DNA from: Gammaproteobacteria bacterium
GTDB taxonomy: Bacteria; Pseudomonadota; Gammaproteobacteria; HK1
Assembly (NCBI GenBank): GCA_022822245.1
Contig: JAJECB010000297.1
Coordinates: forward strand, 1 to 8,950
DNA length: 8,950 nt
Reading direction: 5' to 3'
Shown here piece by piece: positions 1 through 6,224 of this stretch. Positions within the stretch are counted from its first letter, which is position 1; each line of letters begins with the position of its first letter. The position numbers were made by a program, and so were the translations under genes. The notes beneath the pieces are model-generated. The model was not told the DNA's origin and ran no database searches. It was given only the letters and a program-made list of their open reading frames with translations.

Positions 1-903
1 GTGTTCATGGCCATCAACCCGATCGCGAAGCAGTACGGGGTGCCGCTCTTCAGCGCGATCAGCGGGACCCACAAGGCCACCATCGACTTCGGCCACCCGT
101 TCGTGGTCCAGACCCAGCCCCACACCCTGATGGAGGGGAAGGCCCTCGCCGAGTACGCGGCGCGCAAGGGCTGGAAGAACATCGTCACCATGGGCCTCGA
201 CTACGAGTGGGGCCGCACCACCGTCAAGGTGTTCACCGAGGAGCTCGCCAAGCTCAACCCGGACGCGAAGATCGCCCGCCAGCTCTGGCCGCGGATCGGG
301 GAGACGAACCTCACCTCCTACATCACCGCCGCCCTCGCCGACGAGCCGGACCTCATCATGGCCGTCATGTTCGGAAGCGGCACCAACAGCCTCATCAAGC
401 AGGGCAAGGCCTACGGGCTGCTCCAGCGCACCGAGTTGCTCACCTTCCTCTCGACGGAGAGCTACATGTCGCTCGGGCGGGACATCCCGGACGGGGTGCA
501 CGGCTGGGCGCGGGGGCCGTTCTACGCCCTGACGACGGACGCGGCCAAGGAGTTCGTCGCGAAGTACCAGGGCGCCCATGACGGCGAGTACCCCAACGAC
601 TGGGGGATCCTCGGCTACGACGTGATGTACATCATCGCGGGCGCGCTCGAGAAGGCGGGGAGCGCCGATCCGGCCGCCCTCCGCGAGGCGCTCGGCGCGA
701 TGTCCTTCGACACCCTGCGGGGCGAGATCCGGATGCGGATGATCGACAACACCTTCAACGCGCCGAGCTTCATCGGGGTGACGAAGATGACGGACGACTA
801 TCCGTTCCCGGTGATGACGGACGTGAACGTCATTCCCGGCGACGTCACCCTCCCCGACGAGGCGACGGTCGAGGCCCTCCGCACGGCGGCCGCCAAGGGC
901 TAG
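1..903 (+). CDS. Periplasmic solute-binding protein of Liv-type ABC importer (3' part)
   Basis: This is the C-terminal 300 residues of a type I periplasmic binding protein (Peripla_BP_6 / LivJ-LivK family), which captures the ligand for the membrane complex encoded just downstream. The frame is open at base 1, so the GTG there is not taken as the start. Family members usually have about 380-430 residues, so the signal peptide and roughly the first 100 residues lie upstream. Visible family traits are a segment after a lobe crossover (GWKNIVTMGLDYEWGR, residues 57-72), the GETNLTSYITAAL stretch (100-112), and a late helix of the type YDVMYIIAGALEKAG (204-218). The ligand cannot be read from this fragment: Liv-type proteins bind branched-chain amino acids, but also amides, urea, betaines and aromatic acids. 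Its place directly before livHMGF makes its role in this importer secure. Confidence 0.92.
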   Translation: MFMAINPIAKQYGVPLFSAISGTHKATIDFGHPFVVQTQPHTLMEGKALAEYAARKGWKNIVTMGLDYEWGRTTVKVFTEELAKLNPDAKIARQLWPRIGETNLTSYITAALADEPDLIMAVMFGSGTNSLIKQGKAYGLLQRTELLTFLSTESYMSLGRDIPDGVHGWARGPFYALTTDAAKEFVAKYQGAHDGEYPNDWGILGYDVMYIIAGALEKAGSADPAALREALGAMSFDTLRGEIRMRMIDNTFNAPSFIGVTKMTDDYPFPVMTDVNVIPGDVTLPDEATVEALRTAAAKG

Positions 904-919
904 GCCGGGATCGGCACTG

Positions 920-970
920 CCCGGAGCGGCGCCGCCGCTCCGGGCGGTTCCGCTCGGCGGCGAACCGCCC
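920..970 (+). promoter_or_regulatory. Tandem hairpins between binding-protein gene and livH
   Basis: Bases 920-930 (CCCGGAGCGGC) and 934-944 are a perfect 11-bp inverted repeat with a GCC loop. A second inverted repeat pairs 942-950 with 962-970 (9 bp). It shares bases 942-944 with the first, so the two full stems cannot form together. No T-run follows, so this is not a classical intrinsic terminator. By analogy with other binding-protein-dependent importers, a stable hairpin here could protect the upstream mRNA or reduce read-through, giving more binding protein than permease. That role is inferred. Confidence 0.6.
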
Positions 971-989
971 CCTCCCCCTCCTCCTCCTT
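968..989 (+). other. 22-nt uninterrupted pyrimidine run upstream of livH
   Basis: Bases 968-989 contain only C and T (mostly C), and the run begins at the end of the second hairpin. A C-rich, G-free RNA stretch is the kind of sequence the Rho factor loads on. The other strand is correspondingly a run of G and A with several GG/GGG groups. The run is a direct observation; any function is inference. Confidence 0.45.
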
Positions 990-1017
990 GCCGTAGCGGC
1001 CGGTCGGCGACCCGCGC

Positions 1018-1881
1018 ATGCTCATCGTCCAGGTCCTTCAGGGGCTGATGGAGGGAGTGTTCCTCTTCCTCATCGCCTCCGGCCTCACCCTCATCTTCGG
1101 GGTCTCGCGCATCGTCAACTTCGCCCACGGCTCGTTCTACATGCTGGGGGCGTTCCTCACCTACCAGATCCACCCCTGGATCGCGGCCGGCACCCCGGGC
1201 GGGTTCTTCACGAGCATTCTCCTGTGCGGAGTGCTCGTCGCCCTCATCGGGCTCGTCTTCGAGCTCGTCTTCCTGCGCCGCGTCTACCACGCCGAGGAGC
1301 TCATGCAGCTCGTGCTGACCCTCGCCGCGGTGCTCATCATCCGGGATCTGACCAAGTTCTTCTGGGGGCTCGACGACGTGACCGTGGTGCTTCCCGACGC
1401 CCTCTCGGGGGCGGTCATCACGGGGGGGATGTTCCTCCCGACCTACCAGCTCGCGATGGTGGCGGTGGGCGTCCTCGTCCTCGTCGCCCTGTGGGCGGTG
1501 CTCAAGTTCACCCGTGCGGGGATCGTGCTCCGGGCCGCCACCGACGACCGCGGCATGGTCGCCCTCCTCGGCATCAACCAGGCGCACGTCTTCACCGCCG
1601 TCTTCGCCGTCGGCTCATTCCTCGCCGGAATCGCGGGCGGGTTCGCGGCCGCATTCGAGAGCGTGAACTACCTGCTCGACGCCCGGGTCATCGTCCTCGC
1701 CTTCATCGTGGTCGTGATCGGCGGCCTCGGGAACCTCTACGGAGCGCTCTTCGCCGCCCTCGGGGTCGGGGTGGTCAAGTCCCTGGGCCTGCTCTGGGCG
1801 CCGCGTCTGTCCATGGTCATCATCTTCCTCCTCATGGCCGTGGTGCTGCTCTTCCGGTCGCTCCGGCGTACCGGCGAGTAG
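1018..1881 (+). CDS. livH: LivH-type branched-chain amino acid ABC permease
   Basis: This is a 287-residue inner-membrane permease of the LivH family (BPD_transp_2), which forms the translocation pore together with LivM. Family hallmarks are the first membrane helix followed by NFAHG (residues 34-38) and YMLGAF (41-46). There is also the cytoplasmic coupling loop TRAGIVLRAATDD (165-177) with GIN (185-187), and the C-terminal IGGLGNLYGALFAAL (234-248). Hydrophobic segments fill most of the rest, in keeping with about eight membrane helices. The ATG at 1018 is the first possible start, since an in-frame TAG lies at 994-996. No clear Shine-Dalgarno sequence precedes it, which may mean weak initiation after the structured gap. 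The position of NFAHG from the start agrees with other LivH proteins. Confidence 0.95.
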   Translation: MLIVQVLQGLMEGVFLFLIASGLTLIFGVSRIVNFAHGSFYMLGAFLTYQIHPWIAAGTPGGFFTSILLCGVLVALIGLVFELVFLRRVYHAEELMQLVLTLAAVLIIRDLTKFFWGLDDVTVVLPDALSGAVITGGMFLPTYQLAMVAVGVLVLVALWAVLKFTRAGIVLRAATDDRGMVALLGINQAHVFTAVFAVGSFLAGIAGGFAAAFESVNYLLDARVIVLAFIVVVIGGLGNLYGALFAALGVGVVKSLGLLWAPRLSMVIIFLLMAVVLLFRSLRRTGE

Positions 1882-1900
1882 GAAGCGGGGAGCCAAGCGG

Positions 1901-2863
1901 ATGGCCGCGGAGCAACCACGCCGGAGCGACGCCTGGTCCATCGACTGGCGCCTCGTCGCGGCCGCGTTCGTCCTCGTCGCGGTCGCCCTCCACCTCTCGC
2001 CCCCTCTCGTCGCGTTCGCGATCATCGAGGTGATGATCTTCGCCCTCTACGCGAGCGCCCTGAACCTCCTCCTCAGCTACAGCGGGATGGTCTCGTTCGG
2101 GCACGCGGTCTACTTCGGGCTCGGCGCGTACGGGCTCGCCATCACCATCGCGAAGTTCGGGTGGCCGATCTGGGCCGGGATCCTCGCCGGACCGCTCACG
2201 AGCGCGCTGTTCGGCCTGATCTACGGCGCGCTCTGCGTGCAGTTGACGGCCATCTACGCGGCCATGCTCACCCTCGCGTGCGCGGAGATCACCTTCGCGA
2301 TCGTCTTCCAGTGGTTCGACTTCACGGGCGGTGATTCGGGGATCTCGGGACACGTGCCGGCGATGCTGGGGCTCTCTCCGGCGTGGTTCGGGGTGGTCGT
2401 GCTGGTGGTCGTCACCGTCTGCATCCTGGCCCTGTGGCGGGTCGTCCACGCCCCCCTCGGCCTCACCATCCGGGCCGTCGGCGAGAACCCGGTGCGGGCG
2501 GCGGCGATGGGACACGGCCGCAAGCGCGTCCAGCTCGCGGCGTTCGTCATCTCCGCGTTCCTTTCCGGGGTCGCGGGGACCCTCTACGGGATCTTCCACG
2601 GGAACGTGTTCCCCGAGTACGTGGGGGTGCTGTTCACCATCGACGGCCTCGTCATGGTCCTCCTCGGGGGGCTCTACAGCTTCGGGGCGGGGATCTACGG
2701 GGCGATCGTCTACAAGCTCCTCGACAACGTGATGGCCCACTACTTCGAATACTGGCAACTCGTCATCGGGGTCATCCTGGTCCTCGTGGTGCTCGTCTCC
2801 CCGGCCGGGATCGCGGGTCTCGTCGCGACAGTCGTCGCGCGGCTTCGGGGGCGCGCCGCATGA
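1901..2863 (+). CDS. livM: LivM-type branched-chain amino acid ABC permease
   Basis: This 320-residue permease is the second pore subunit, the LivM partner of LivH. After a short polar N-terminus, hydrophobic helices begin near residue 18. Diagnostic motifs are SGMVSFGHAVYFGLGAY (61-77), TGGDSGISG (142-150), the ATPase-coupling loop PLGLTIRAVGENPVRAAAMG (185-204), and the late glycine-rich stretch LLGGLYSFGAGIYGA (254-268). The ATG at 1901 follows the livH stop by 19 bases, with a GGGGAG ribosome site at 1887-1892 and 8-nt spacing. Its TGA stop overlaps the livG ATG (ATGA), so translation of livG is probably coupled to it. Length is normal for the family. Confidence 0.95.
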   Translation: MAAEQPRRSDAWSIDWRLVAAAFVLVAVALHLSPPLVAFAIIEVMIFALYASALNLLLSYSGMVSFGHAVYFGLGAYGLAITIAKFGWPIWAGILAGPLTSALFGLIYGALCVQLTAIYAAMLTLACAEITFAIVFQWFDFTGGDSGISGHVPAMLGLSPAWFGVVVLVVVTVCILALWRVVHAPLGLTIRAVGENPVRAAAMGHGRKRVQLAAFVISAFLSGVAGTLYGIFHGNVFPEYVGVLFTIDGLVMVLLGGLYSFGAGIYGAIVYKLLDNVMAHYFEYWQLVIGVILVLVVLVSPAGIAGLVATVVARLRGRAA

Positions 2864-3636
2864 GCGCTGCCGCGCCGGCTCCCGGGAACGCGGCCGCCGC
2901 GCTCGAGGTGCGGGGGCTCGTCAAGCGCTTCGGGCAGTTCGTGGCCCTCGACGGAGTGGACCTCAAGGTCGCCCCGCGGGAGATCCGGGCCGTCATCGGC
3001 CCGAACGGAGCCGGCAAGACCACCCTCATCAACGTGCTCGGCGGGCAGCTCGTCGCCGACGGGGGCACCGTCGAGGTCCACGGGCGGCGGCTCGGCCGCC
3101 AGCACCCGCACCAGGTGGCGAAGCTCGGGGTCGGCCGCACCTTCCAGATCTCGAGCACCTTCCGCCGGATGACGGTCCTCGACAACATGCTGTACGCGCA
3201 CCACGCGGGGGGCGGGCGGTGGTTCGGGCTCGACGCGGCCCGGCTCCGCGGGCTCCGCGAGCCGGCCATGGCGGACCTCGACACCATCGGCCTCACCCAC
3301 TGCGCGGACCAGGTGGTGGACGACGTCTCGCACGGGGACCGCAAGCGCCTCGAGTTCGGGATGGTGCTCGCGACCCGCCCCACCCTCCTCCTCCTCGACG
3401 AGCCGACCGCCGGCATGGGCCTCGGGGAGCGCCAGGAGCTCATCGAGCTCGTGCTCTCCGTCGCCCGCGACCGCGGTCTCACCCTCGTCTTCGTCGAGCA
3501 CGACATCGACGCGGTGTTCCGGGCCGCCGAGTCCATCACCGTGATGGCCCTCGGAAGGGTGTTCGCGGAGGGGACGCCGGACGAGATCGCGGGCAACGAG
3601 GAGGTGCAGGAGATCTACCTCGGGGGCCGCCGGTGA
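2860..3636 (+). CDS. livG: LivG-type ABC transporter ATPase
   Basis: This 258-residue cytoplasmic ATPase powers the importer as a heterodimer with LivF. Walker A is GPNGAGKTT (47-55), the Q-loop lies at VGRTFQ (91-96), Walker B is LLLLDE (176-181), and the H-loop is VEHD with His214. The C-terminal LivG extension (GTPDEIAGNEEVQEIYLG, 238-255) is present. The signature motif reads VSHGDRKRLE (156-165), with D where many ABC proteins have Q. The SHG form resembles that of UrtD-like and several proteobacterial LivG proteins, so I do not read it as damage. The start is the ATG overlapping the livM stop. The frame is open much further upstream, but that part lies inside livM and is a shadow. It is joined to livF by TGATG. 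Confidence 0.95.
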   Translation: MSAAAPAPGNAAAALEVRGLVKRFGQFVALDGVDLKVAPREIRAVIGPNGAGKTTLINVLGGQLVADGGTVEVHGRRLGRQHPHQVAKLGVGRTFQISSTFRRMTVLDNMLYAHHAGGGRWFGLDAARLRGLREPAMADLDTIGLTHCADQVVDDVSHGDRKRLEFGMVLATRPTLLLLDEPTAGMGLGERQELIELVLSVARDRGLTLVFVEHDIDAVFRAAESITVMALGRVFAEGTPDEIAGNEEVQEIYLGGRR

Positions 3637-4346
3637 TGCTCGAGCTCGCGGGGGTCGAGGCCGCCTACGGCCACGCGCAGGCCCTGCACGGGGTCGACCT
3701 CGTGGTCGACGAGGGGGAGGTGGTGTGCATCGTCGGCCGGAACGGGGCGGGCAAGACGAGCACCCTTCGCAGCATCGTTCAGGACATCATCGCGGTGACC
3801 GGCGGGAGCGTGCGCTTCGGGGACGAGGACCTGGCCGGCCTCGCCCCCCACGAGGTGGTCCGGCGGGGGATCGGCTACGTCCCCGAGGACCGGCGGGTGT
3901 TCGCGAGCCTCACCGTCACCGAGAACCTCACCGTGCCCCGCTCCTTCGCGGGCACCGGCGCCGGCTACTGGACGCCCGCCCGGGTGGAGGAGCTGTTCCC
4001 GCCGCTCGCCGAGTTCCGGGGACGCCTCGCGGGGAACCTGAGCGGCGGCCAGCAGCAGATGCTGAGCATCGCGCGCTCGCTCCTCACCAACCCGCGCCTC
4101 CTCCTCCTCGACGAGCCGCACGAGGGGCTCGCCCCCCTCGTCGCGCAAAGCGTGGTGGAGGCCATCGGCCACCTCAAGTCGCTCGGCGTCTCGATGCTGC
4201 TGTCCGAGCAGCAGCTCCACCTCGTCCACGAGACGGCGGACCGCATCTACGTCGTGGACCGGGGCCGGATCGTCTTCTCCGGGACGGTGGCGGAGTTCGA
4301 CGCGGACGAGGAGGTCGCCCGCCGCTACCTCATGGTCGCCGGCTGA
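3636..4346 (+). CDS. livF: LivF-type ABC transporter ATPase
   Basis: This 236-residue ATPase is the LivG partner. Walker A is GRNGAGKTS (34-42), the Q-loop region is GYVPEDRRVF (80-89), the signature is NLSGGQQQ (134-141), and Walker B is LLLLDE (155-160). The position usually held by the H-loop histidine reads SEQQ (190-193), matching the VEQN form normal in LivF, so LivG supplies the histidine-bearing site. The sequence after Walker B is DEPHEGLAP, where His replaces the usual Ser or Thr. The ATG at 3636 overlaps the livG stop; a GTG one codon earlier (3633) is an alternative with no practical effect. This is the last gene of the + strand operon and ends 48 bases before the end of a convergent gene. 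I see no convincing terminator in that gap. Confidence 0.95.
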   Translation: MLELAGVEAAYGHAQALHGVDLVVDEGEVVCIVGRNGAGKTSTLRSIVQDIIAVTGGSVRFGDEDLAGLAPHEVVRRGIGYVPEDRRVFASLTVTENLTVPRSFAGTGAGYWTPARVEELFPPLAEFRGRLAGNLSGGQQQMLSIARSLLTNPRLLLLDEPHEGLAPLVAQSVVEAIGHLKSLGVSMLLSEQQLHLVHETADRIYVVDRGRIVFSGTVAEFDADEEVARRYLMVAG

Positions 4347-4394
4347 CGGGGACGGCACCCCTCGCGCCAGAGGGAGGATGGGAGGCGGAAGCGT

Positions 4395-5573
4395 TCAGGA
4401 AGGGACGGGGGCCGCGCGGTCCCGGATGCGGAGCCAGATGACGAGCGCGCCGGCGAGCACGAGGAACGGCGTCACCCCGACGTTGATCGCCTGCCAGCCG
4501 AACCAGGCGTGGAAGCCGCCCGAGCCTACCGCGGTGAACGAGATCACCGTATAGACGATGAAGTCGTTGAGCCCCTGGGCGCGGGCCCGCTCCGCCGGCC
4601 GGTAGGTGGTCGTGAGGAGGGTCGTTCCGCCGGTGAACAGGAAGTTCCAGCCGACTCCGAGCAGGGTCAGCGAGATCCAGAAGTTTCCGGTCGTCTCCCC
4701 CAGCAGGTTGACCACCACGCAGGCCGCGAGCAGCACCGCGCCCCACAGCATCACGTTCAATACCCCGAACCAGCGGATGAGGTGTCCGGTGATGAAGGCG
4801 GGCGCGAACATCCCGAGGACGTGGCAACTGATGACGAAGCTGATCTGCTCGGTGGAAAACGCCCGTGCCTGCATCGCGAGCGGTGTCGCGGCCATGACGA
4901 GGTTCATCGACCCGTAGGCGACCACCGAGGCGAGGAGGGCCACGACGTAGGAAGGCTGACGGGCGACGACGGCGAGGGGCCGGGGTGGCGCGCCGTCGCC
5001 CGCGGTGGCCGCGGTGTCCGGGAAGCGGATGAAGCCGAGAATGAGGGCGCTCACGAGGTAGAGCACGAGCATCGCGGCGTAGCTGCCGGCGAACTCCGCG
5101 CCGGCAACGACGAGGCGAGTGCTCGCCGCGATCCACGGGCCCGCGAACCCCGCGACCACCCCGCCCGCGAGGACGTAGGAAATCGCCCGGCTGCGGTATT
5201 CGTCGGTAGCCGCCTCGGCGGCCGCGAAACGATAGTACTGGCTGAACGCGAAGAACACCCCGAAGAGAAAGCTACCGAGGCAGAAGAACGCGAAGGAGCC
5301 GGCCACTATCGCGCCCGTCGCGACCGACGCCCCCACGCACCCCACCACGGACGCGAGGAGGAACCCCCGCTTCCGGCCGATCCGGCCCATCAGGAGCGAG
5401 GCGAAGTAGGTGACGGTCATGACCGCGATGAACTGGAGCGCGTAGGGGAGCGTCGCGAGCGAGTGGACCGGGGCGAGGGCGAACCCGACGAGCGCGGAGG
5501 TCGTGACGACCATCGTCTGACTGGTCATCATCAGCGCCTGGCAGACCGCGAGCAGCCCGATCGTGCGCTTCAC
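4395..5573 (-). CDS. MFS transporter
   Basis: This is a 392-residue major facilitator superfamily protein of about 12 membrane helices, the usual length. The loop after helix 2 holds a motif A variant, MGRIGRKRG (62-70). Helix 4 and the following loop read FSQYYRFAAAEAATDEYRSRAIS (109-131). Helix 5 has a glycine-rich antiporter-like segment, GGVVAGFAGP (137-146). A second motif-A-like spot, GHLIRWFG (263-270), lies in the C-terminal half, as expected from the family's internal duplication. Substrate and direction of transport cannot be read. The start is a GTG at 5573-5571, preceded by a G-rich ribosome site at about 5580-5585. It follows the tusA-like gene by 85 bases on the same strand, so co-transcription is plausible; a role in moving a substrate or product of the neighbouring enzyme is inference. 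Confidence 0.88.
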   Translation of the reverse strand: MKRTIGLLAVCQALMMTSQTMVVTTSALVGFALAPVHSLATLPYALQFIAVMTVTYFASLLMGRIGRKRGFLLASVVGCVGASVATGAIVAGSFAFFCLGSFLFGVFFAFSQYYRFAAAEAATDEYRSRAISYVLAGGVVAGFAGPWIAASTRLVVAGAEFAGSYAAMLVLYLVSALILGFIRFPDTAATAGDGAPPRPLAVVARQPSYVVALLASVVAYGSMNLVMAATPLAMQARAFSTEQISFVISCHVLGMFAPAFITGHLIRWFGVLNVMLWGAVLLAACVVVNLLGETTGNFWISLTLLGVGWNFLFTGGTTLLTTTYRPAERARAQGLNDFIVYTVISFTAVGSGGFHAWFGWQAINVGVTPFLVLAGALVIWLRIRDRAAPVPS

Positions 5574-5658
5574 CGGTCGCCCCCCGCTGCGCCATGGGGC
5601 AAGCGCGCAGGCGCGGACCCGCGTCCGGGACGGGACATCGCCGGGAATTGCGGGCGGC

Positions 5659-5910
5659 TCACGCGGGGCCCGCGTTCCTCACCCAGAACTCGAAGAGATC
5701 GCCGTGTTCGAGGTGGTGCACGAGCTCGTGCGGGGTACGGGCGCAGAACGCCTTGAAGTCGATCACGGAGTGGGGATCGGTGGCCGCGACGTGGAGCACC
5801 TCCCCCGCCTTCATCCTCGAAAGCGCAACCTTCGTCTTGAGAATCGGCAGGGGGCAGTCGAGCCCCTTCGCGTCGAGCGTGCGGTCGGACGGAGGGGAGC
5901 TGGCGCGCAT
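5659..5910 (-). CDS. tusA: TusA-family sulfur-carrier protein
   Basis: This 83-residue protein belongs to the TusA / SirA family of small cytoplasmic sulfur carriers. The diagnostic N-terminal segment TLDAKGLDCPLPILKTK (11-27) holds the CPxP motif with the persulfide-bearing Cys19. It is followed by GEVLHVAATDP (36-46) and a FKAFC segment (52-56), giving the usual beta-alpha-beta-alpha-beta-beta length. TusA proteins pass sulfane sulfur to tRNA thiolation, molybdopterin synthesis or dissimilatory sulfur oxidation; which applies is not visible. The ATG at 5910-5908 lies inside the left end of the 300-bp repeat element, and its GGTGA ribosome site is also repeat sequence, so the first three codons (M-R-A) seem to come from the element. 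It sits between soxG and an MFS gene on the same strand. Confidence 0.88.
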   Translation of the reverse strand: MRASSPPSDRTLDAKGLDCPLPILKTKVALSRMKAGEVLHVAATDPHSVIDFKAFCARTPHELVHHLEHGDLFEFWVRNAGPA

Positions 5911-5960
5911 GTTTCACCGATGTTCGTCGCGAGGGTGCCAAGCCGCCGCGGTGGTGGGTC
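5902..5960 (-). repeat. Left inverted end of the 300-bp element
   Basis: Read on the - strand, the outer 24 bases (5925-5902) are GAACATCGGTGAAA, C, ATGCGCGCC. The right end has the same with T in place of the single C. The match continues inward as GTGCCAA, a gap, then CGCGGTGG and GGG on the + strand. The outer part includes the start codon and ribosome site of the tusA-like gene. Confidence 0.8.
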
Positions 5961-5997
5961 GAACGGACCGAAAGGCGCTGAAGGGTGAGCCGGAACC

Positions 5998-6024
5998 GGA
6001 CGAAGCGCCGGTGGCGCTTCGTCC
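5998..6024. repeat. 12-bp stem hairpin in left half of element
   Basis: GGACGAAGCGCC (5998-6009) and its exact complement at 6013-6024 are separated by GGT. The stem is perfect and has no T-run on either strand. It could end or stabilise the sox transcript read on the - strand; this is inference. Confidence 0.75.
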
Positions 6025-6031
6025 CGGCGAG

Positions 6032-6057
6032 CGGGCAATCCATGGATGGATTGCCCG
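6032..6057. repeat. Central 12-bp palindrome of the element
   Basis: CGGGCAATCCAT (6032-6043) and its exact complement (6046-6057) flank only GG. It lies within about 7 bases of the midpoint between the element's inverted ends, so it forms the core of the overall dyad. Confidence 0.8.
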
Positions 6058-6058
6058 G

Positions 6059-6119
6059 CCTGCAAGCGAAGCAGGGACTGCGGAGCGCAGCAGGTAGTCG
6101 ACACTAGCGCTTGCGCGCT
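6059..6119. repeat. Three short hairpins in right half of element
   Basis: There are three perfect 5-bp stems in a row: 6059-6063 with 6071-6075 (CCTGC/GCAGG), 6078-6082 with 6086-6090 (CTGCG/CGCAG), and 6106-6110 with 6115-6119 (AGCGC/GCGCT). Close spacing of small stems is typical of repetitive extragenic palindromes. Confidence 0.55.
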
Positions 6120-6142
6120 GTTGAAGCGGCTTGAGAGAGTAT

Positions 6143-6201
6143 GGCCCGCCACCGCGAGTGGATTGGCATCCGCAGCAGAACATCGGTGAAATATGCGCGC
6201 C
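6143..6201 (+). repeat. Right inverted end of the 300-bp element
   Basis: Bases 6178-6201 repeat the outer 24 bases of the left end in the opposite orientation with one difference, and 6143-6177 continue the imperfect match. It carries its own outward-facing GGTGA-like site and an ATG at 6193, which opens a 30-codon frame running antisense into the soxG 3' end. I do not call that frame a gene. The end lies 23 bases from the soxG stop. Confidence 0.8.
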
Positions 6202-6224
6202 CGGCTCGGATTCACCCATGCGTC

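Larger units (their letters stand above)
5902..6201. repeat. 300-bp palindromic repeat element with ~59-bp inverted ends (MITE-like)
   Basis: Between soxG and the tusA-like gene the sequence holds no gene but is highly structured. The outer 59 bases at 5902-5960 and 6143-6201 are imperfect inverted copies; the outermost 24 match at 23 positions, and the inner parts match with small gaps. A 12-bp palindrome lies at 6032-6057, close to the midpoint (6051.5), and further hairpins fill both halves. Base composition is locally less GC-rich. No open frame in it looks like a transposase. I find no clear target-site duplication. This is what a non-autonomous mobile or repetitive extragenic element looks like, but copy number in the genome cannot be seen here. 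It could also act as a terminator or mRNA stabiliser between soxAG and the downstream genes. Confidence 0.75.

Noticed and set aside
1..3. GTG at the first base as start of the binding protein
   Set aside because: The encoded protein begins in the middle of the domain and lacks a signal peptide; the frame simply runs off the window.
2383..2859. Upstream extension of the livG frame into livM
   Set aside because: The extension is Arg/Gly/Pro-rich with no family similarity, and livM is clearly coding there; the ATGA overlap gives the proper livG start.
3219..3635. Upstream extension of the livF frame into livG
   Set aside because: Shadow of livG; LivF homology begins at the ATG at 3636.
4359..4374. 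CCCTC/GAGGG hairpin between livF and the convergent MFS gene as a bidirectional terminator
   Set aside because: The stem is only 5 bp with a 6-nt loop and no T-run on either side, which is too weak to call.
5594..6097. + strand open frame across tusA and the repeat element
   Set aside because: It runs antisense to a TusA protein with an intact CPxP motif and reads through the repeat; no recognisable domain.
5902..6201. CRISPR array or integron attC site
   Set aside because: There are no regularly spaced direct repeats with unique spacers, and no paired core sites of the attC type; the structure is one large inverted repeat.
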